Positions 1 to 9,039 are shown, counted from the stretch's first letter. The stretch is DNA of 56,119 bases from Streptomyces sp. sk2.1 (GCF_008120935.1 NZ_RDBO01000020.1:309841-365959); one strand, 5' to 3'. Notes: generated by a model not told the origin, from the sequence alone. Made by a program: numbers and translations.

Positions 1-30
1 CCGGGTGCCCCTCCCGTGCCGGCGGTCGGG

Positions 31-810
31 TCAGCTTCCGGCCGGGCGCAGCCGCAGTCCCTGCATGCCGCCGTCGACGGCGAGCGCCGTGCCGGTGACC
101 GAGGCGGCGGCGGGGCTCGCGAGGTACACGATCGCGGCGGCCACCTCGTCGGCGGAGACCAGTCGCCCCATCGGCTGACGGGCATCGAGCGCGGCCCGTT
201 CGGCGGCCGGGTCCTCCGCGCTCCCGAGCAGCCGGCCGATCCACGGGGTGTCCGCGGTGCCCGGGTTGACGCAGTTGACCCGGATGCCCTCGCGGACGTG
301 GTCGGCGGCCATCGCCAGGGTCAGCGAGAGGACCGCGCCCTTGCTCGCGCTGTACAGGGCGCGCTGCGGCAGCCCGGCGGTCGCCGCGATGGAGCAGGTC
401 TGGGTGATCGACACGGCGCCGGGCCGGTCGGCCGCCGCGCGCCGCAGATGGGGCAGGGCGTGCCGGGCGGTGCGGACCATGCCGAGGACGTTGATGTCCA
501 GGACCCGGCCCCACTCCTCGTCGTCGTTGTCCTCGACCGTGCCGATGGAGCCGATGCCCGCGTTGGACACGACGGTGTGCAGCGCGCCCAGTTCGGCCGC
601 GGCCCGGTCGACCGCCGCGCGCACGGCGGCGTCGTCGGTGACGTCCGCCTCGACGGCCAGGGCCCCCGCGGGGGCGCCCGAGGTCTCCCGGTCGAGCACG
701 GCCACCCGTGCGCCGCGTTCCAGCAGCATGGCCGTGACGGCGGCCCCGATGCCGGAGGCACCGCCCGTCACCAGTGCGCCCATTCCCTCGAAGTCACGTG
801 TGCCGGTCAT
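31..810 (-). CDS. SDR-family oxidoreductase, probable 2-keto-3-deoxy-L-fuconate (or related sugar-acid) dehydrogenase
   Basis: A 259-residue classical short-chain dehydrogenase. The N-terminal cofactor motif TGGASGIG is visible, as are the NAG motif (VSNAGIG), the catalytic YSASK and the C-terminal VDGG seen in classical SDRs. The ATG at 810 overlaps the TGA of the upstream fuconate dehydratase gene as ATGA, so the two are very likely translationally coupled. A longer reading to 1008 is rejected because its extra N-terminus is arginine-rich shadow sequence inside the dehydratase gene. In bacterial L-fucose pathways an SDR oxidises 2-keto-3-deoxy-L-fuconate after the dehydratase, or oxidises L-fucose itself. 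Which substrate applies is inferred from context only. The reading frame ends at 31, close to the window edge, so further operon genes may lie outside. Confidence 0.85.
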   Translation of the reverse strand: MTGTRDFEGMGALVTGGASGIGAAVTAMLLERGARVAVLDRETSGAPAGALAVEADVTDDAAVRAAVDRAAAELGALHTVVSNAGIGSIGTVEDNDDEEWGRVLDINVLGMVRTARHALPHLRRAAADRPGAVSITQTCSIAATAGLPQRALYSASKGAVLSLTLAMAADHVREGIRVNCVNPGTADTPWIGRLLGSAEDPAAERAALDARQPMGRLVSADEVAAAIVYLASPAAASVTGTALAVDGGMQGLRLRPAGS

Positions 811-2153
811 CGGTTGGCCTCCTCGGCGGTGCGGCGGGCCTGCCACACGGGGCCCTCCGGGTAGCGGTGTGCGGCGATCGACCCGGGAAGCATCCGGGCG
901 GAGAAGCCCGGGGTCTCCGGGGCGACGTAGCGGCCGTTCTCGATCACGGTGGGGTCGGCGAAGTGTTCGTGGAGGTGGTCGACGTACTCGATCACGCGGT
1001 CGTCCCAACTGCCGGACACCGCGACGTAGTCGAACATCGACAGGTGCTGCACCAGCTCGCAGAGTCCGACGCCGCCCGCGTGCGGGCAGACCGGCACGCC
1101 GTACTTGGCGGCGAGCAGCAGGATCGCCAGGTTCTCGTTGACGCCCGCGACCCGGGCCGCGTCGATCTGGACGAAGTCGACCGCCCCGGCCTGCAGGAGC
1201 TGCTTGAACACGACCCGGTTGGCGACGTGTTCACCGGTGGCGACCTTCACCGGCTGCCCGGCCCGCACGGCGGCGTGGCCGAGGATGTCGTCGGGGCTGG
1301 TCGGTTCCTCGATCCAGTGCGGGTCGTACGGTGCGAGCGCGGTCATCCACTCGACCGCGTCGGAGACGTCCCAGCGCTGGTTGGCGTCGACGGCGATCCG
1401 GATGTCGGGGCCGACCGCCTCTCGGGCCAGGGCGAGTCTGCGGACGTCGTCGGGGAGACTGCCGCCGACCTTCAGCTTGATCTGGGTGAAGCCGTCGGCG
1501 ACGGCCTCCTTGGCCAGGCCGACCAGCTTGTCGTCGGTGTAGCCCAGCCAGCCGGGCGAGGTGGTGTACGCCGGGTACCCCTCGGCGCGCAGCCGTTCGG
1601 CGCGCTCGGCCCGGCCCGGTTCGGCGGCCCGCAGGATCTCCAGTGCCTCGTCGGGGGTGAGGGCGTCGGTGAGGTGGCGGAAGTCCACGAGGGAGACGAG
1701 CTCCTCGGGCGTCATCCCGGCGAGGAACCGCCACACCGGTTGTCCCGCCAGCTTCGCCGCCAGGTCCCAGGCGGCGTTGACGACCGCGCCGGCCGCCATG
1801 TGCATCACGCCCTTCTCCGGTCCCAGCCATCGCAGTTGGGAGTCGTGCGTGAGTTCCCGGTGCAGCGCGGCGAGGTCGGCCGCGGTACGGGGGACCGGGC
1901 GCCCCACCACGTAGGGGCGCAGCGTCTCGATGGCGGCGGCCATCACCTCGTTGCCGCGCCCGATGGTGAAGCAGAAGCCATGTCCCTCGGCGCCGTCGCC
2001 CGGGCCGTCCGCACCGGCGGGGCCATCGGTGCGCAGCACGAGGTAGGCGGCCGAGTAGTCGGGATCCGGGTTCATGGCGTCCGAACCGTCCAGTTGTTCC
2101 GAGGTCGGAAAACGGATGTCGTGGACCACGAGATCCGTGACGGTCTGACTCAT
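807..2153 (-). CDS. L-fuconate dehydratase (enolase superfamily)
   Basis: A 448-residue mandelate racemase/muconate lactonising-type enolase superfamily enzyme. The N-terminus ([20 protein letters not shown]) and [11 protein letters not shown] match what I know of L-fuconate dehydratases. The barrel shows the KLKVG lysine motif, the metal-ligand segments VDANQRW and IEEPTSPDD, and the late [11 protein letters not shown] histidine segment. It would dehydrate L-fuconate to 2-keto-3-deoxy-L-fuconate in the cytoplasm, which the coupled SDR (31-810) could then oxidise. It is the first gene of the operon in this window, preceded by an inverted repeat at 2173-2203 likely to be the operator. The start at 2153 is chosen because the conserved family N-terminus begins there. 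Related acid-sugar dehydratases (rhamnonate, galactonate) are less likely given the motif match. Confidence 0.9.
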   Translation of the reverse strand: MSQTVTDLVVHDIRFPTSEQLDGSDAMNPDPDYSAAYLVLRTDGPAGADGPGDGAEGHGFCFTIGRGNEVMAAAIETLRPYVVGRPVPRTAADLAALHRELTHDSQLRWLGPEKGVMHMAAGAVVNAAWDLAAKLAGQPVWRFLAGMTPEELVSLVDFRHLTDALTPDEALEILRAAEPGRAERAERLRAEGYPAYTTSPGWLGYTDDKLVGLAKEAVADGFTQIKLKVGGSLPDDVRRLALAREAVGPDIRIAVDANQRWDVSDAVEWMTALAPYDPHWIEEPTSPDDILGHAAVRAGQPVKVATGEHVANRVVFKQLLQAGAVDFVQIDAARVAGVNENLAILLLAAKYGVPVCPHAGGVGLCELVQHLSMFDYVAVSGSWDDRVIEYVDHLHEHFADPTVIENGRYVAPETPGFSARMLPGSIAAHRYPEGPVWQARRTAEEANR

Positions 2154-2172
2154 GTGCGCCCCCAGGGGAATA

Positions 2173-2203
2173 ACATCGGACCTCTGTTCTGGTCATCCGA
2201 TGT
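2173..2203 (-). promoter_or_regulatory. Candidate operator of the fuconate operon (inverted repeat ACATCGGA-N15-TCCGATGT)
   Basis: Perfect 8-base arms lie at 2173-2180 and 2196-2203, about 20 to 50 bases upstream of the fuconate dehydratase start. The right arm also sits in a smaller near-palindrome, CATCCGATG (2194-2202). GntR/FadR-type repressors of sugar-acid operons often use short palindromes of this general look. That assignment is inference, and no matching regulator gene lies next to the operon in the window. Confidence 0.45.
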
Positions 2204-2410
2204 ATAGCGCCAAGAAGGCTCCAACGTCCAGGCTTGACGGCAAATTCACTGGACACAGCTCGGATGTATTCGCAGGATGAAGCCTTGATCGGATCGGTGA
2301 TCCACCGTCGGCGGGCCCAAGAGATCCGGCTGTGCGCGGGGACTGCGGCGGGAGGGGTCGGAAGCCGTAAGGTTGATGAGTACACAAGGGAACTTCGGAA
2401 GGAGGCCTGG

Positions 2411-3505
2411 GTGATCGAGCTCGAGGGGGTTCCCGAGCTGATCGACCCGGTCATGGTGGCCGCGTTCGAGGGATGGAACGACGCGGGTGACGCGGCCTCC
2501 ACGGCGGTCGCGCACCTGGAGCGGGAGTGGAAGGGCGAGGTGTTCGCGGCGCTCGACGCCGAGGACTACTACGACTTCCAGGTCAACCGGCCGACGGTCT
2601 GGCTGGACGGCGGGGTGCGCAAGATCACCTGGCCGACCACCCGGCTGTCCGTGGTCCGCGTCGGCGGGGAGAAACCCCGCGACCTCGTCCTCGTCCGCGG
2701 CATCGAACCGTCCATGCGCTGGCGCTCGTTCTGCAATGAGATCCTCGGCTTCGCCCATGAACTGGGGGTGGAGATGGTGGTGGTCCTGGGCGCGCTGCTC
2801 GGGGACACCCCGCACACCCGCCCGGTACCGGTCAGCGGGGTCACCTCCGACCCGGACCTGGCGCGGACCATGGACCTGGAGGAGACCAGGTACGAGGGCC
2901 CGACCGGCATCGTCGGCATTCTCCAGGAGGCGTGCACCCACGCGGGCGTGCCCGCGGTGAGCCTGTGGGCGGCGGTGCCGCACTACGTGTCGCAGCCGCC
3001 CAACCCCAAGGCCACGCTCGCGCTGCTGAACCGCCTGGAGGATCTGCTCGGCCTGCGCATCCCGCTGGGCGAACTGCCCGAGGACGCGCGTGCCTGGCAG
3101 TTGGGCGTCGACCAACTGGCCGCCGAGGACAGCGAGGTCGCCGAGTACGTGCAGACGCTGGAGGAGGCCCGGGACACCGCGGAGCTGCCCGAGGCGAGCG
3201 GCGAGGCCATCGCCCGGGAGTTCGAACGCTATCTGCGCCGCAGGGACATCGGACCCGGCGGGCACGCGACGGAGAGCGGGGACGCCTCGTACCTGCGCGA
3301 TCCGGCCGGCGGCCGTACCCGTCCGCCGAAGCCGGTGCGCCCCGAGGCGGGCGACGACACCGGTTCCCGTGCCCGGCCGACGGCCGGGGAGGGGAACGAC
3401 GGCGCGAACGACGACGCCGAGGGCCCGCGGGATTCCGCGGAGGACACCCCGGAGCCCCCGGACGCCTCCGGCTCCCCGGACTCCCCCGATTCCCCGGACT
3501 CCTGA
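2411..3505 (+). CDS. PAC2 (proteasome assembly chaperone) family protein
   Basis: A 364-residue cytoplasmic protein of the PAC2 family (COG2047-like), recognised from IELEGVPELIDPVMVAAFEGWNDAGDAAS at its start (residues 1-29) and the GALLGDTPHTRPVPV segment. The GTG at 2411 is chosen because it follows the strong ribosome site GGAAGGAGG and opens directly into the conserved domain. The upstream in-frame ATG at 2234 adds 59 residues of non-conserved sequence. The last 80 or so residues are a disordered acidic/proline tail ending in repeated DSP units. Bacterial PAC2 proteins resemble eukaryotic proteasome-assembly chaperones, and actinobacteria do have 20S proteasomes, but the bacterial role is unknown to me. 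It is transcribed towards the GH31 gene and ends at a strong hairpin. Confidence 0.85.
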   Translation: MIELEGVPELIDPVMVAAFEGWNDAGDAASTAVAHLEREWKGEVFAALDAEDYYDFQVNRPTVWLDGGVRKITWPTTRLSVVRVGGEKPRDLVLVRGIEPSMRWRSFCNEILGFAHELGVEMVVVLGALLGDTPHTRPVPVSGVTSDPDLARTMDLEETRYEGPTGIVGILQEACTHAGVPAVSLWAAVPHYVSQPPNPKATLALLNRLEDLLGLRIPLGELPEDARAWQLGVDQLAAEDSEVAEYVQTLEEARDTAELPEASGEAIAREFERYLRRRDIGPGGHATESGDASYLRDPAGGRTRPPKPVRPEAGDDTGSRARPTAGEGNDGANDDAEGPRDSAEDTPEPPDASGSPDSPDSPDS

Positions 3506-3520
3506 CGCCGGGTAACCGGT

Positions 3521-3557
3521 GGGGCGCCGGACGGGATCATGTCCCGTCCGGCGCCCC
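3521..3557. terminator. Bidirectional terminator hairpin between PAC2 and GH31 genes
   Basis: Perfect 16-base arms (3521-3536 and 3542-3557) with a 5-base loop lie between two convergent stop codons (3505 and 3591). Streptomyces terminators commonly lack a long U-tract, so the stem alone is good evidence. Confidence 0.8.
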
Positions 3558-3590
3558 CTCGTCGTCCGGCCCGGTCTGCGAATCGTCCGG

Positions 3591-6500
3591 TCAGGAACAG
3601 GTGAACCGCGCCGCGGCCCAGTCCCCGTGGTCACCGGTCTTGGAACCGTTGGTGTCCGTGACCCTCAGGCGCACATGGCGCGCCCCGTCGAGCCCCACGT
3701 CCACCGGTACGGTCGCCGAGGCCCCGGTCACCTTCGGCGAGGTCCACAGCACCTTGCCGTCCGCCTCGACCGAGAACGCCACCTCGCCGTAGCCGTTGAT
3801 CTCGTCGTCGATGCCCACGTCCGCGGTGAACGCGGTGCAGCGCCCGCCGAGGTAGACCTCGATCTCGGAGTCGGCGTGGGTGCCGATCCCCTTCTCGTAG
3901 GTCTTGCCCGCGAGGGTCAGCGTCCTCCCGTCGGCCGCGCCCGACTCGCCGTTGCTGCGGTCCCGTTCGGCCGGTCCGTAGCCGTTGGCGGACTTCAGCC
4001 ACACCAGATCGCTCGCCCATGCCTCACCGGTGGGCGGCGGCGGCATCACCGCGGCCGCGAACCGCTGCACGGCGGTGCGGGGCTCACCGGCCGACCGGTA
4101 GCGGGCGACCGCCGTGATCCCCGCCTCCCCCGCCGCGGCGTCCTTCGCCGGGGTGACCGAGAGCTCGACCCGCCGGGTGGTGCCCGCCGGGACGCGGTCC
4201 ACGGTCGCGGGCCGGGCGACCCGCCAGCCCTCGGGGACGTCCAGGGTCACCTCGGCGTCCGTCACGTCCGCCGTGCCCGCGGTGACGTCCACGGCGACGG
4301 TGGACTCGGCGCCGGCCCCGACCTCCTGTCCGGCCGGTGCGGCGAGCGCGGCCGTCGCGGCGGCGTCCCGTCCGCCGACCGCGCTGGTGTCCTTCAGCCT
4401 CACGGCGAACTTCTTGCCGGTGGACAGCTTCCCGGTCTTGATCTTCACGACACCGCCGCGGTCGTCCCGGTCGTACCACCAGCCGCGCCCGGCCGCCCGG
4501 TAGGCGGCCCCGGAGTCCAGCCGGGGCAGTTTCCCGCGGAGCTGGACCGCGCCCGGCTCGGAGCCGGTGTGCACGCTGAACTCGTAGGGGCGGGCGGTCT
4601 GCTTGCCGCTGAACTCCCCCTCGCTCGCGCCGATCCGCACGGTGACGTCGCCCGCGCCCCGGACCGGTGCGTCGACCTCGGCGGCCTGCGTGGCGTACTC
4701 GCCGGCCCGGTGCTGCCGGGTGACGCCGTCGTCCTCGTACAGCGTGAAGGAGGACTTCCCCCGCGGGTAGACGTCCCAGGCGAGCGGGGAGTCCGCGGTG
4801 CGGTCCCGGTACGAGCGGATGCCCGGCCACATCGGCACGGCGGCACCGCCCCTGACGAACAGCGGCAGGGTGTCCAGCGGCGCGGCGTAGTCGTCCACGG
4901 TGGTCGGCCCCTCGTACGTGCGGCCGCTCCAGTAGTCGGTCCAGGTGCCCTTCGGCAGGTAGATCCCGTCGCGTTCGGCGCTGTCCCGGTAGACCGGTGC
5001 GACGAGGAAGTCCTCGCCGGACATGAACTCGTACTTCGCCGCGTCCGAGGCCGCCTTCGGGTCGTCGGGGAATTCGAGGACGAGCGGGCGGACCATGCCG
5101 ACGCCGGTCTTCGTCGCCTCGTGCGCGTAGGAGTACTGGTAGGGCAGCAGCGACTCCTTGAGCTTGAGGTAGTCGCGGTTGATGGAGGTGTACGGCTCCC
5201 CGTACCGGAAGGGCTGCTTGTCGCTGGCCGCCCAGCCGTCCATCGTCATCGTGGTCCCCAGGAACATCTTCCACTGGAGGTCACGGGTGTACGTCTTGGC
5301 GCTGCCGCCGAAGATGCCGTCCACGTCGCCGGTGGTGTAGGCGAGACCGGACATGGTGGCGCCCGCGTAGGTCGGGATCTGCCAGCGGATGTAGTCCCAG
5401 GTGCCGTACTGGTCCCCGGACCACTGGACGCCGCAGCGCTGCGCGCCCGACCAGCTCTCGGGGGCGTAGGTGAAGCCGCGGGCGTCGCTGTTGTCCTCGA
5501 TGCCCCTGTACGCGTCCTTGCAGCCGTCCAGGGCGAACTTGTAGCCCTCGCCGACCCAGGCGACGTCCAGCTTGGCGACCCGCTGGCCCGCCCTGACCTG
5601 GTCGGCGATCTTGTCGATGCCGTCCTCGGTCCACAGGCCGAGCTGCATGCCGCGCGCCCGGAGTCCTTCGGCGGTCTCGCCGAGGTCCTCGTAGCCGCAG
5701 CCGTAGCCGTCGTTGACGAGCATCCAGCCGTTGGGCATGTCGTTCTCGACATAGCCGTCGGCGACCTTCAGCGCGTCCAGGGTGCGGCGCTCGCCTCGGT
5801 TGGCGTTGTGCAGGTAGCAGTCGGCGTCGCCGATCTCCAGCCCGTACACGGGCGGCAGGAACGGTTTGCCGGTGAGCTTCGTGTACTGCCCGATGACGTC
5901 CTTGGCGCTGTCGCCCGCGAAGTAGTAGGCGTCGAAGCGCTTCTCCTGCGCGCTGGTGGTCACCGGGTCGGTGAAGGCGTAGGTGTTCGGCGCGTAGGTG
6001 TTGCGGAAGACGCCGTATCCGGCCGAGGAGAGGTAGAACGGCACCGAGTTGGGGTGGCCGCCGTCGTCCCAGTCGTAGTCGACGCCGACCTCGACGGTCT
6101 TGCCGCGGTGCGAGGTGTTGCCCCGGCCGTTCTGCATGCCGGCGCCGTAGAACTGCTCGTCCGCGCCCCGGTCGAGCGTCTGGACGGTCCGCTCGCCGTT
6201 CCAGCTCAGCCCCTTGGACTCGGACCACAGGCGGGTGCCGTCGGCGCGGTACAGCGCGAAGCGCAGGGGCGACTTGTAGGCGCGCAGGGTGACCTCGGCG
6301 GTGGAGAGCTCGTAGCGGTCGTCGCGCTCCTTCCAGCGGGTGCGGGGCGGGGTGCCCTGCGGCAGGACGATGTCGTCGCCGGTCGGGTCCGAGAAGGCCC
6401 CGTCCGGGGCGAGCTCGATGCGGAAGGTCTCGGCGGAGACGAAGCTGACGCGGGCCTCGGCGTCGCCGGCCTCCAGGCGGTAGGCGGCTCCGTCCGCGGA

Positions 6501-6635
6501 GAACCCGGTCAGGTCGCCGACCGTGGTGTCCGGTTCGGCTGCTCCCGCCTCCGGGGCACCGGGTCCCGTGAAGACGGCCACCAATCCCAGCAAGGCTGCA
6601 ACTGCCGCCGTTCTGATGCGCGTTGATGATTGCAT
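3591..6635 (-). CDS. Secreted GH31-family glycoside hydrolase with NEW3 and NPCBM modules
   Basis: A 1,014-residue exported enzyme. Residues 1-33 form a Sec-type signal peptide ending AGAAE. About 40-230 is the N-terminal beta-domain (DUF4968-like, with EQFYGAGMQNG) and 235-560 the GH31 barrel. About 580-650 is a DUF5110-type segment (WDVYPRGKSSFTLYEDDG), 720-830 a NEW3-like Ig module, and 850-1014 an NPCBM carbohydrate-binding module. By family position the nucleophile is D357 in KLDVAW and the acid/base D408 in WSGDQYGTWD. The nucleophile context differs from the WxDMNE of classical alpha-glucosidases, so the substrate could be an alpha-galactoside or another alpha-glycoside. The ATG at 6635 has no clear ribosome site, and an in-frame stop lies just upstream. 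An inverted repeat directly upstream may be an operator. Confidence 0.87.
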   Translation of the reverse strand: MQSSTRIRTAAVAALLGLVAVFTGPGAPEAGAAEPDTTVGDLTGFSADGAAYRLEAGDAEARVSFVSAETFRIELAPDGAFSDPTGDDIVLPQGTPPRTRWKERDDRYELSTAEVTLRAYKSPLRFALYRADGTRLWSESKGLSWNGERTVQTLDRGADEQFYGAGMQNGRGNTSHRGKTVEVGVDYDWDDGGHPNSVPFYLSSAGYGVFRNTYAPNTYAFTDPVTTSAQEKRFDAYYFAGDSAKDVIGQYTKLTGKPFLPPVYGLEIGDADCYLHNANRGERRTLDALKVADGYVENDMPNGWMLVNDGYGCGYEDLGETAEGLRARGMQLGLWTEDGIDKIADQVRAGQRVAKLDVAWVGEGYKFALDGCKDAYRGIEDNSDARGFTYAPESWSGAQRCGVQWSGDQYGTWDYIRWQIPTYAGATMSGLAYTTGDVDGIFGGSAKTYTRDLQWKMFLGTTMTMDGWAASDKQPFRYGEPYTSINRDYLKLKESLLPYQYSYAHEATKTGVGMVRPLVLEFPDDPKAASDAAKYEFMSGEDFLVAPVYRDSAERDGIYLPKGTWTDYWSGRTYEGPTTVDDYAAPLDTLPLFVRGGAAVPMWPGIRSYRDRTADSPLAWDVYPRGKSSFTLYEDDGVTRQHRAGEYATQAAEVDAPVRGAGDVTVRIGASEGEFSGKQTARPYEFSVHTGSEPGAVQLRGKLPRLDSGAAYRAAGRGWWYDRDDRGGVVKIKTGKLSTGKKFAVRLKDTSAVGGRDAAATAALAAPAGQEVGAGAESTVAVDVTAGTADVTDAEVTLDVPEGWRVARPATVDRVPAGTTRRVELSVTPAKDAAAGEAGITAVARYRSAGEPRTAVQRFAAAVMPPPPTGEAWASDLVWLKSANGYGPAERDRSNGESGAADGRTLTLAGKTYEKGIGTHADSEIEVYLGGRCTAFTADVGIDDEINGYGEVAFSVEADGKVLWTSPKVTGASATVPVDVGLDGARHVRLRVTDTNGSKTGDHGDWAAARFTCS

Positions 6636-6638
6636 AGA

Positions 6639-6651
6639 GCGCTTTTAGCGC
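6639..6651 (-). promoter_or_regulatory. Inverted repeat GCGCT-TTT-AGCGC at the 5' edge of the GH31 gene
   Basis: A perfect 5-3-5 inverted repeat lies 4 to 16 bases upstream of the GH31 start codon, where a ribosome site would normally be. Short GC palindromes with an AT centre are typical of LacI-family operators controlling glycosidase genes. A repressor bound here would block initiation. No LacI gene lies nearby, so the regulator is unknown. Confidence 0.4.
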
Positions 6652-6681
6652 AGTAACGAGCACTTGACCATGGGCAAAACG

Positions 6682-6722
6682 GAACCGGCCCCGAACTTCG
6701 TCGAGAAGTCCGGGGCCGGTTC
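6682..6722 (-). terminator. Terminator of mshC
   Basis: Perfect 12-base arms (6682-6693 and 6711-6722) contain a second inner stem (6695-6699 with 6705-6709). On the minus strand, after the mshC stop at 6784, the stem is followed by GTTTTGCCC, giving a short U-run. This is an intrinsic terminator ending the mshC transcript before the GH31 promoter. Confidence 0.85.
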
Positions 6723-6783
6723 GGCCGAATCGTTTGGTGGGAACCTGCGCGGCGGCGCCGCGCGGGGTGTTACGACCGGGTCG

Positions 6784-8013
6784 TCACAGGGCGACGCCCA
6801 GCAGCGCGTCGACGGCCCGCGAGACGACGCCGGGGGCGCCCTCGTCGCTGCCGCCCTCCGCGGCCTGCCGCTCGGCCCAGCGGTCCACGGCGGCCAGGGC
6901 GGCCGGCGCGTCCAGGTCGTCGGCGAGGGCCTCGCGGATCTCCTCGACCAGGGCCTCGGCGGACGGTCCGTCGGGGCGGGAGACGGCGGAGCGCCACCGC
7001 GCGAGCCGTTCGACGGCGTCGGCGAGCACCTGGTCGGTCCACTCCCAGTCGGACCGGTAGTGGTGCGCGAGCAGCGCGAGGCGGATCGCCGCCGGGTCCA
7101 CGCCGTCGTGGCGCAGCTTCGAGACGAAGACCAGGTTGCCCCGGGACTTGGACATCTTCTCGCCGTCCAGGGCGACCATGCCGGCGTGCACGTACGCCTG
7201 CGCGAAGGGGTGTTCGCCGGTCAGCACCTGGGCGTGCGAGGCGCCCATCTCGTGGTGCGGGAAGACGAGGTCGGACCCGCCGCCCTGGACGTCGAAGCCC
7301 ATCCCGAGGTGGTCCAGCGCGATGGCGACGCACTCGATGTGCCAGCCGGGCCGTCCGGGGCCGAGCGAGGCGCCGTCCCAGCTCGGCTCGCCCTCGCGGG
7401 CGGCCATCCAGAGCATCGGGTCGAGCGGGTTCTTCTTGCCGGGGCGCTCCGGGTCGCCGCCGCGCTCCGCGGACAGCAGCCGCATCGCCTCGGCGTCGAG
7501 GTTGGAGACCTCGCCGAAGTGCGGGTCGGCCTCGACGGAGAAGTACACGTCGCCGTCGAGCTCGTAGGCGGCTCCCGCGTCCCGGAGCCGCTCGACGAGC
7601 GGAACGATGCCGGGTATCGACTCGACGGCGCCGATGTAGTGCTTCGGCGGGAGCATGCGCAGTGCGGTCATGTCCTCGCGGAACAGGGCCGTCTCGCGCT
7701 CCGCGAGCTCGGTCCAGTCCTGGCCGTCGCGCACGGCCCGTTCCAGGAGCGGATCGTCCACGTCGGTCACGTTCTGGACGTAGTGAACCTGCCGCTTGGT
7801 GTCGAGCCACACGCGCTGGACGAGGTCGAACGCGTTGTAGGTCGCCGCGTGACCCATGTGGGTCGCGTCGTACGGCGTGATGCCGCAGACGTAGATACGG
7901 GCGACGGGACCGGGGTCGAGGGTGATCCGTCCGCCGGTCGCGGTGTCGTGGATCCGAAGGTCGCGGCCCTTGCCGGGCAGGGCGGGGACCTCAGAAGCGG
8001 GCCAGGCATGCAT
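6784..8013 (-). CDS. mshC: MshC, cysteine:1D-myo-inosityl 2-amino-2-deoxy-alpha-D-glucopyranoside ligase
   Basis: A 409-residue cytoplasmic enzyme of mycothiol biosynthesis. It joins L-cysteine to glucosaminyl-inositol using ATP through a cysteinyl-AMP intermediate. It has the cysteinyl-tRNA synthetase fold: [15 protein letters not shown] carries the HIGH-like signature (THMGH), GWHIECVA and FPHHEMG provide zinc/active-site residues, and KMSKSRG is the KMSKS loop. The length is right for MshC and shorter than CysRS, which has an additional anticodon-binding domain. The start [10 protein letters not shown] matches what I recall for Streptomyces MshC. A SigR-like promoter (GGAAC-N18-GTT, 8016-8041) lies directly at the start, implying thiol-stress control and perhaps a near-leaderless message. 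It is downstream of the kinase-like/DUF3090/phosphatase genes. Confidence 0.96.
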   Translation of the reverse strand: MHAWPASEVPALPGKGRDLRIHDTATGGRITLDPGPVARIYVCGITPYDATHMGHAATYNAFDLVQRVWLDTKRQVHYVQNVTDVDDPLLERAVRDGQDWTELAERETALFREDMTALRMLPPKHYIGAVESIPGIVPLVERLRDAGAAYELDGDVYFSVEADPHFGEVSNLDAEAMRLLSAERGGDPERPGKKNPLDPMLWMAAREGEPSWDGASLGPGRPGWHIECVAIALDHLGMGFDVQGGGSDLVFPHHEMGASHAQVLTGEHPFAQAYVHAGMVALDGEKMSKSRGNLVFVSKLRHDGVDPAAIRLALLAHHYRSDWEWTDQVLADAVERLARWRSAVSRPDGPSAEALVEEIREALADDLDAPAALAAVDRWAERQAAEGGSDEGAPGVVSRAVDALLGVAL

Positions 8014-8015
8014 GC

Positions 8016-8041
8016 AACGAGCGTAACCGGATGCACGTTCC
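8016..8041 (-). promoter_or_regulatory. SigR-like promoter of mshC (GGAAC-N18-GTT)
   Basis: On the minus strand GGAAC (8041-8037) is followed by exactly 18 bases and then GTT (8018-8016). The thiol-stress sigma factor SigR of Streptomyces recognises GGAAT-N18/19-GTT-like elements, and mycothiol genes belong to its known regulon. The -10 element is only two bases from the ATG, so either the message starts at or just inside the annotated start or the true start is slightly downstream. Four copies of ATCCGG (minus strand) also lie in 8027-8063. Confidence 0.5.
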
Positions 8042-8154
8042 GGATACGAACCGGATACCGGATCCTGGCCGAAGAGGCACTCTTGCGCGATGCGGCCCCG
8101 TCTGCTGCGGGGTACGCGCCGGGCTTCCGCCCCCGGTTCCTCCGGCCGGTTTCC

Positions 8155-9039
8155 TCACACCGGCGGCCAGGGGATCGACGGCCACTCGCCGCTCGGCTCC
8201 GGGTGCCGCCCCGACGCCCGCAGCCCCGCGACCCGTCCCCGCAGCGCCTCGATCTCGGCCTCGGTGATCAGCTCGGCCAGCCGGGTGACGAGCGGGGTTC
8301 CCGGCGCGAGCTCCGCCCCCAGCCGGTCGACGACCTCGACGGCCTCGGCCGTCAGCGGCTCGCCCGCCCAGCCCCAGAGCAGGGTGCGCAGCTTGTCGTC
8401 GGCGTTGAAGGTCACCCCGTGGTCGATGCCGTAGAGCCGGCCGCCGGGCGCGGGCAGCAGGTGGCCGCCCTTGCGGTCCCCGTTGTTGATGACGGCGTCG
8501 AGCACGGCCAGCCGCCGCAGCCGCGAGTCGTCCGCGTGGACCAGCAGGGCCGTCCTCCCCCCGCCGACCTCGGCGCGGACGACGGCCTTCCAGCCCTCGC
8601 CGGGCTCCTCGTCCTCGACCAGTGCGAGCAGCGGGGGTTCGCCCGCCGCCCCGTCCTCGTCGTCCTGCGGCACGGCGTCGATCCACAGCTGGCACATGCC
8701 CTCGCCGTACGGCCCGTCCCGCAGCACGGTGGGCGGTACGAGACCCCAGCCGGTCGCCTCGGAGAGCTCGTACGCGGCCACCTCGCGCCGGGCCAGCGTG
8801 CCGTCCGGGAAGTCCCACAGGGGCTGTTCACCGGCCACCGGCTTGTAGACGCAGGTCGCCTCCTCGCCGTCGCGCGCGACCGTGCAGTACAGCACCGCGT
8901 TGGAGGCGCCGCGGACCTGTCCGAGGACGGTGAGCTCGCCCTCGGCGAGCAGGGCGAGCCGGTCGGCGTCGGCGCGGGTTCCGGTGTCGGTGCCGACGCC
9001 GGTCAGGCTCCGCGACGGTATCCGTTCTGGCGCGGGCAT
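8155..9039 (-). CDS. SCO1664-family kinase-like protein (PI3K/PI4K- or HipA-like fold)
   Basis: A 294-residue cytoplasmic protein of a family named in databases after SCO1664. Kinase-like elements are visible. CVYKPVAGEQPLWDFP supplies a candidate ATP-binding lysine, LARREVAAYEL a helix-C-like glutamate, INNGDRKGGHLL a catalytic-loop-like N-D-R segment, and GIDHG a metal-binding DxG-like motif. Substrate and activity are unknown. The start at 9039 is chosen for its ribosome site (GGAAGGAC), although the gene then overlaps the end of DUF3090 by 37 bases in another frame. A later start would remove the overlap. With DUF3090 and a histidine phosphatase it forms a conserved actinobacterial trio beside mshC, which suggests a kinase/phosphatase pair on a shared substrate. 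Confidence 0.8.
   Translation of the reverse strand: MPAPERIPSRSLTGVGTDTGTRADADRLALLAEGELTVLGQVRGASNAVLYCTVARDGEEATCVYKPVAGEQPLWDFPDGTLARREVAAYELSEATGWGLVPPTVLRDGPYGEGMCQLWIDAVPQDDEDGAAGEPPLLALVEDEEPGEGWKAVVRAEVGGGRTALLVHADDSRLRRLAVLDAVINNGDRKGGHLLPAPGGRLYGIDHGVTFNADDKLRTLLWGWAGEPLTAEAVEVVDRLGAELAPGTPLVTRLAELITEAEIEALRGRVAGLRASGRHPEPSGEWPSIPWPPV

Noticed and set aside
3519..6626. A 1,035-residue open frame on the plus strand
   Set aside because: It is antisense to the GH31 gene, whose domains and signal peptide are unmistakable. The frame is valine/glycine/arginine-rich as expected of a high-GC shadow, and no domain is recognised.
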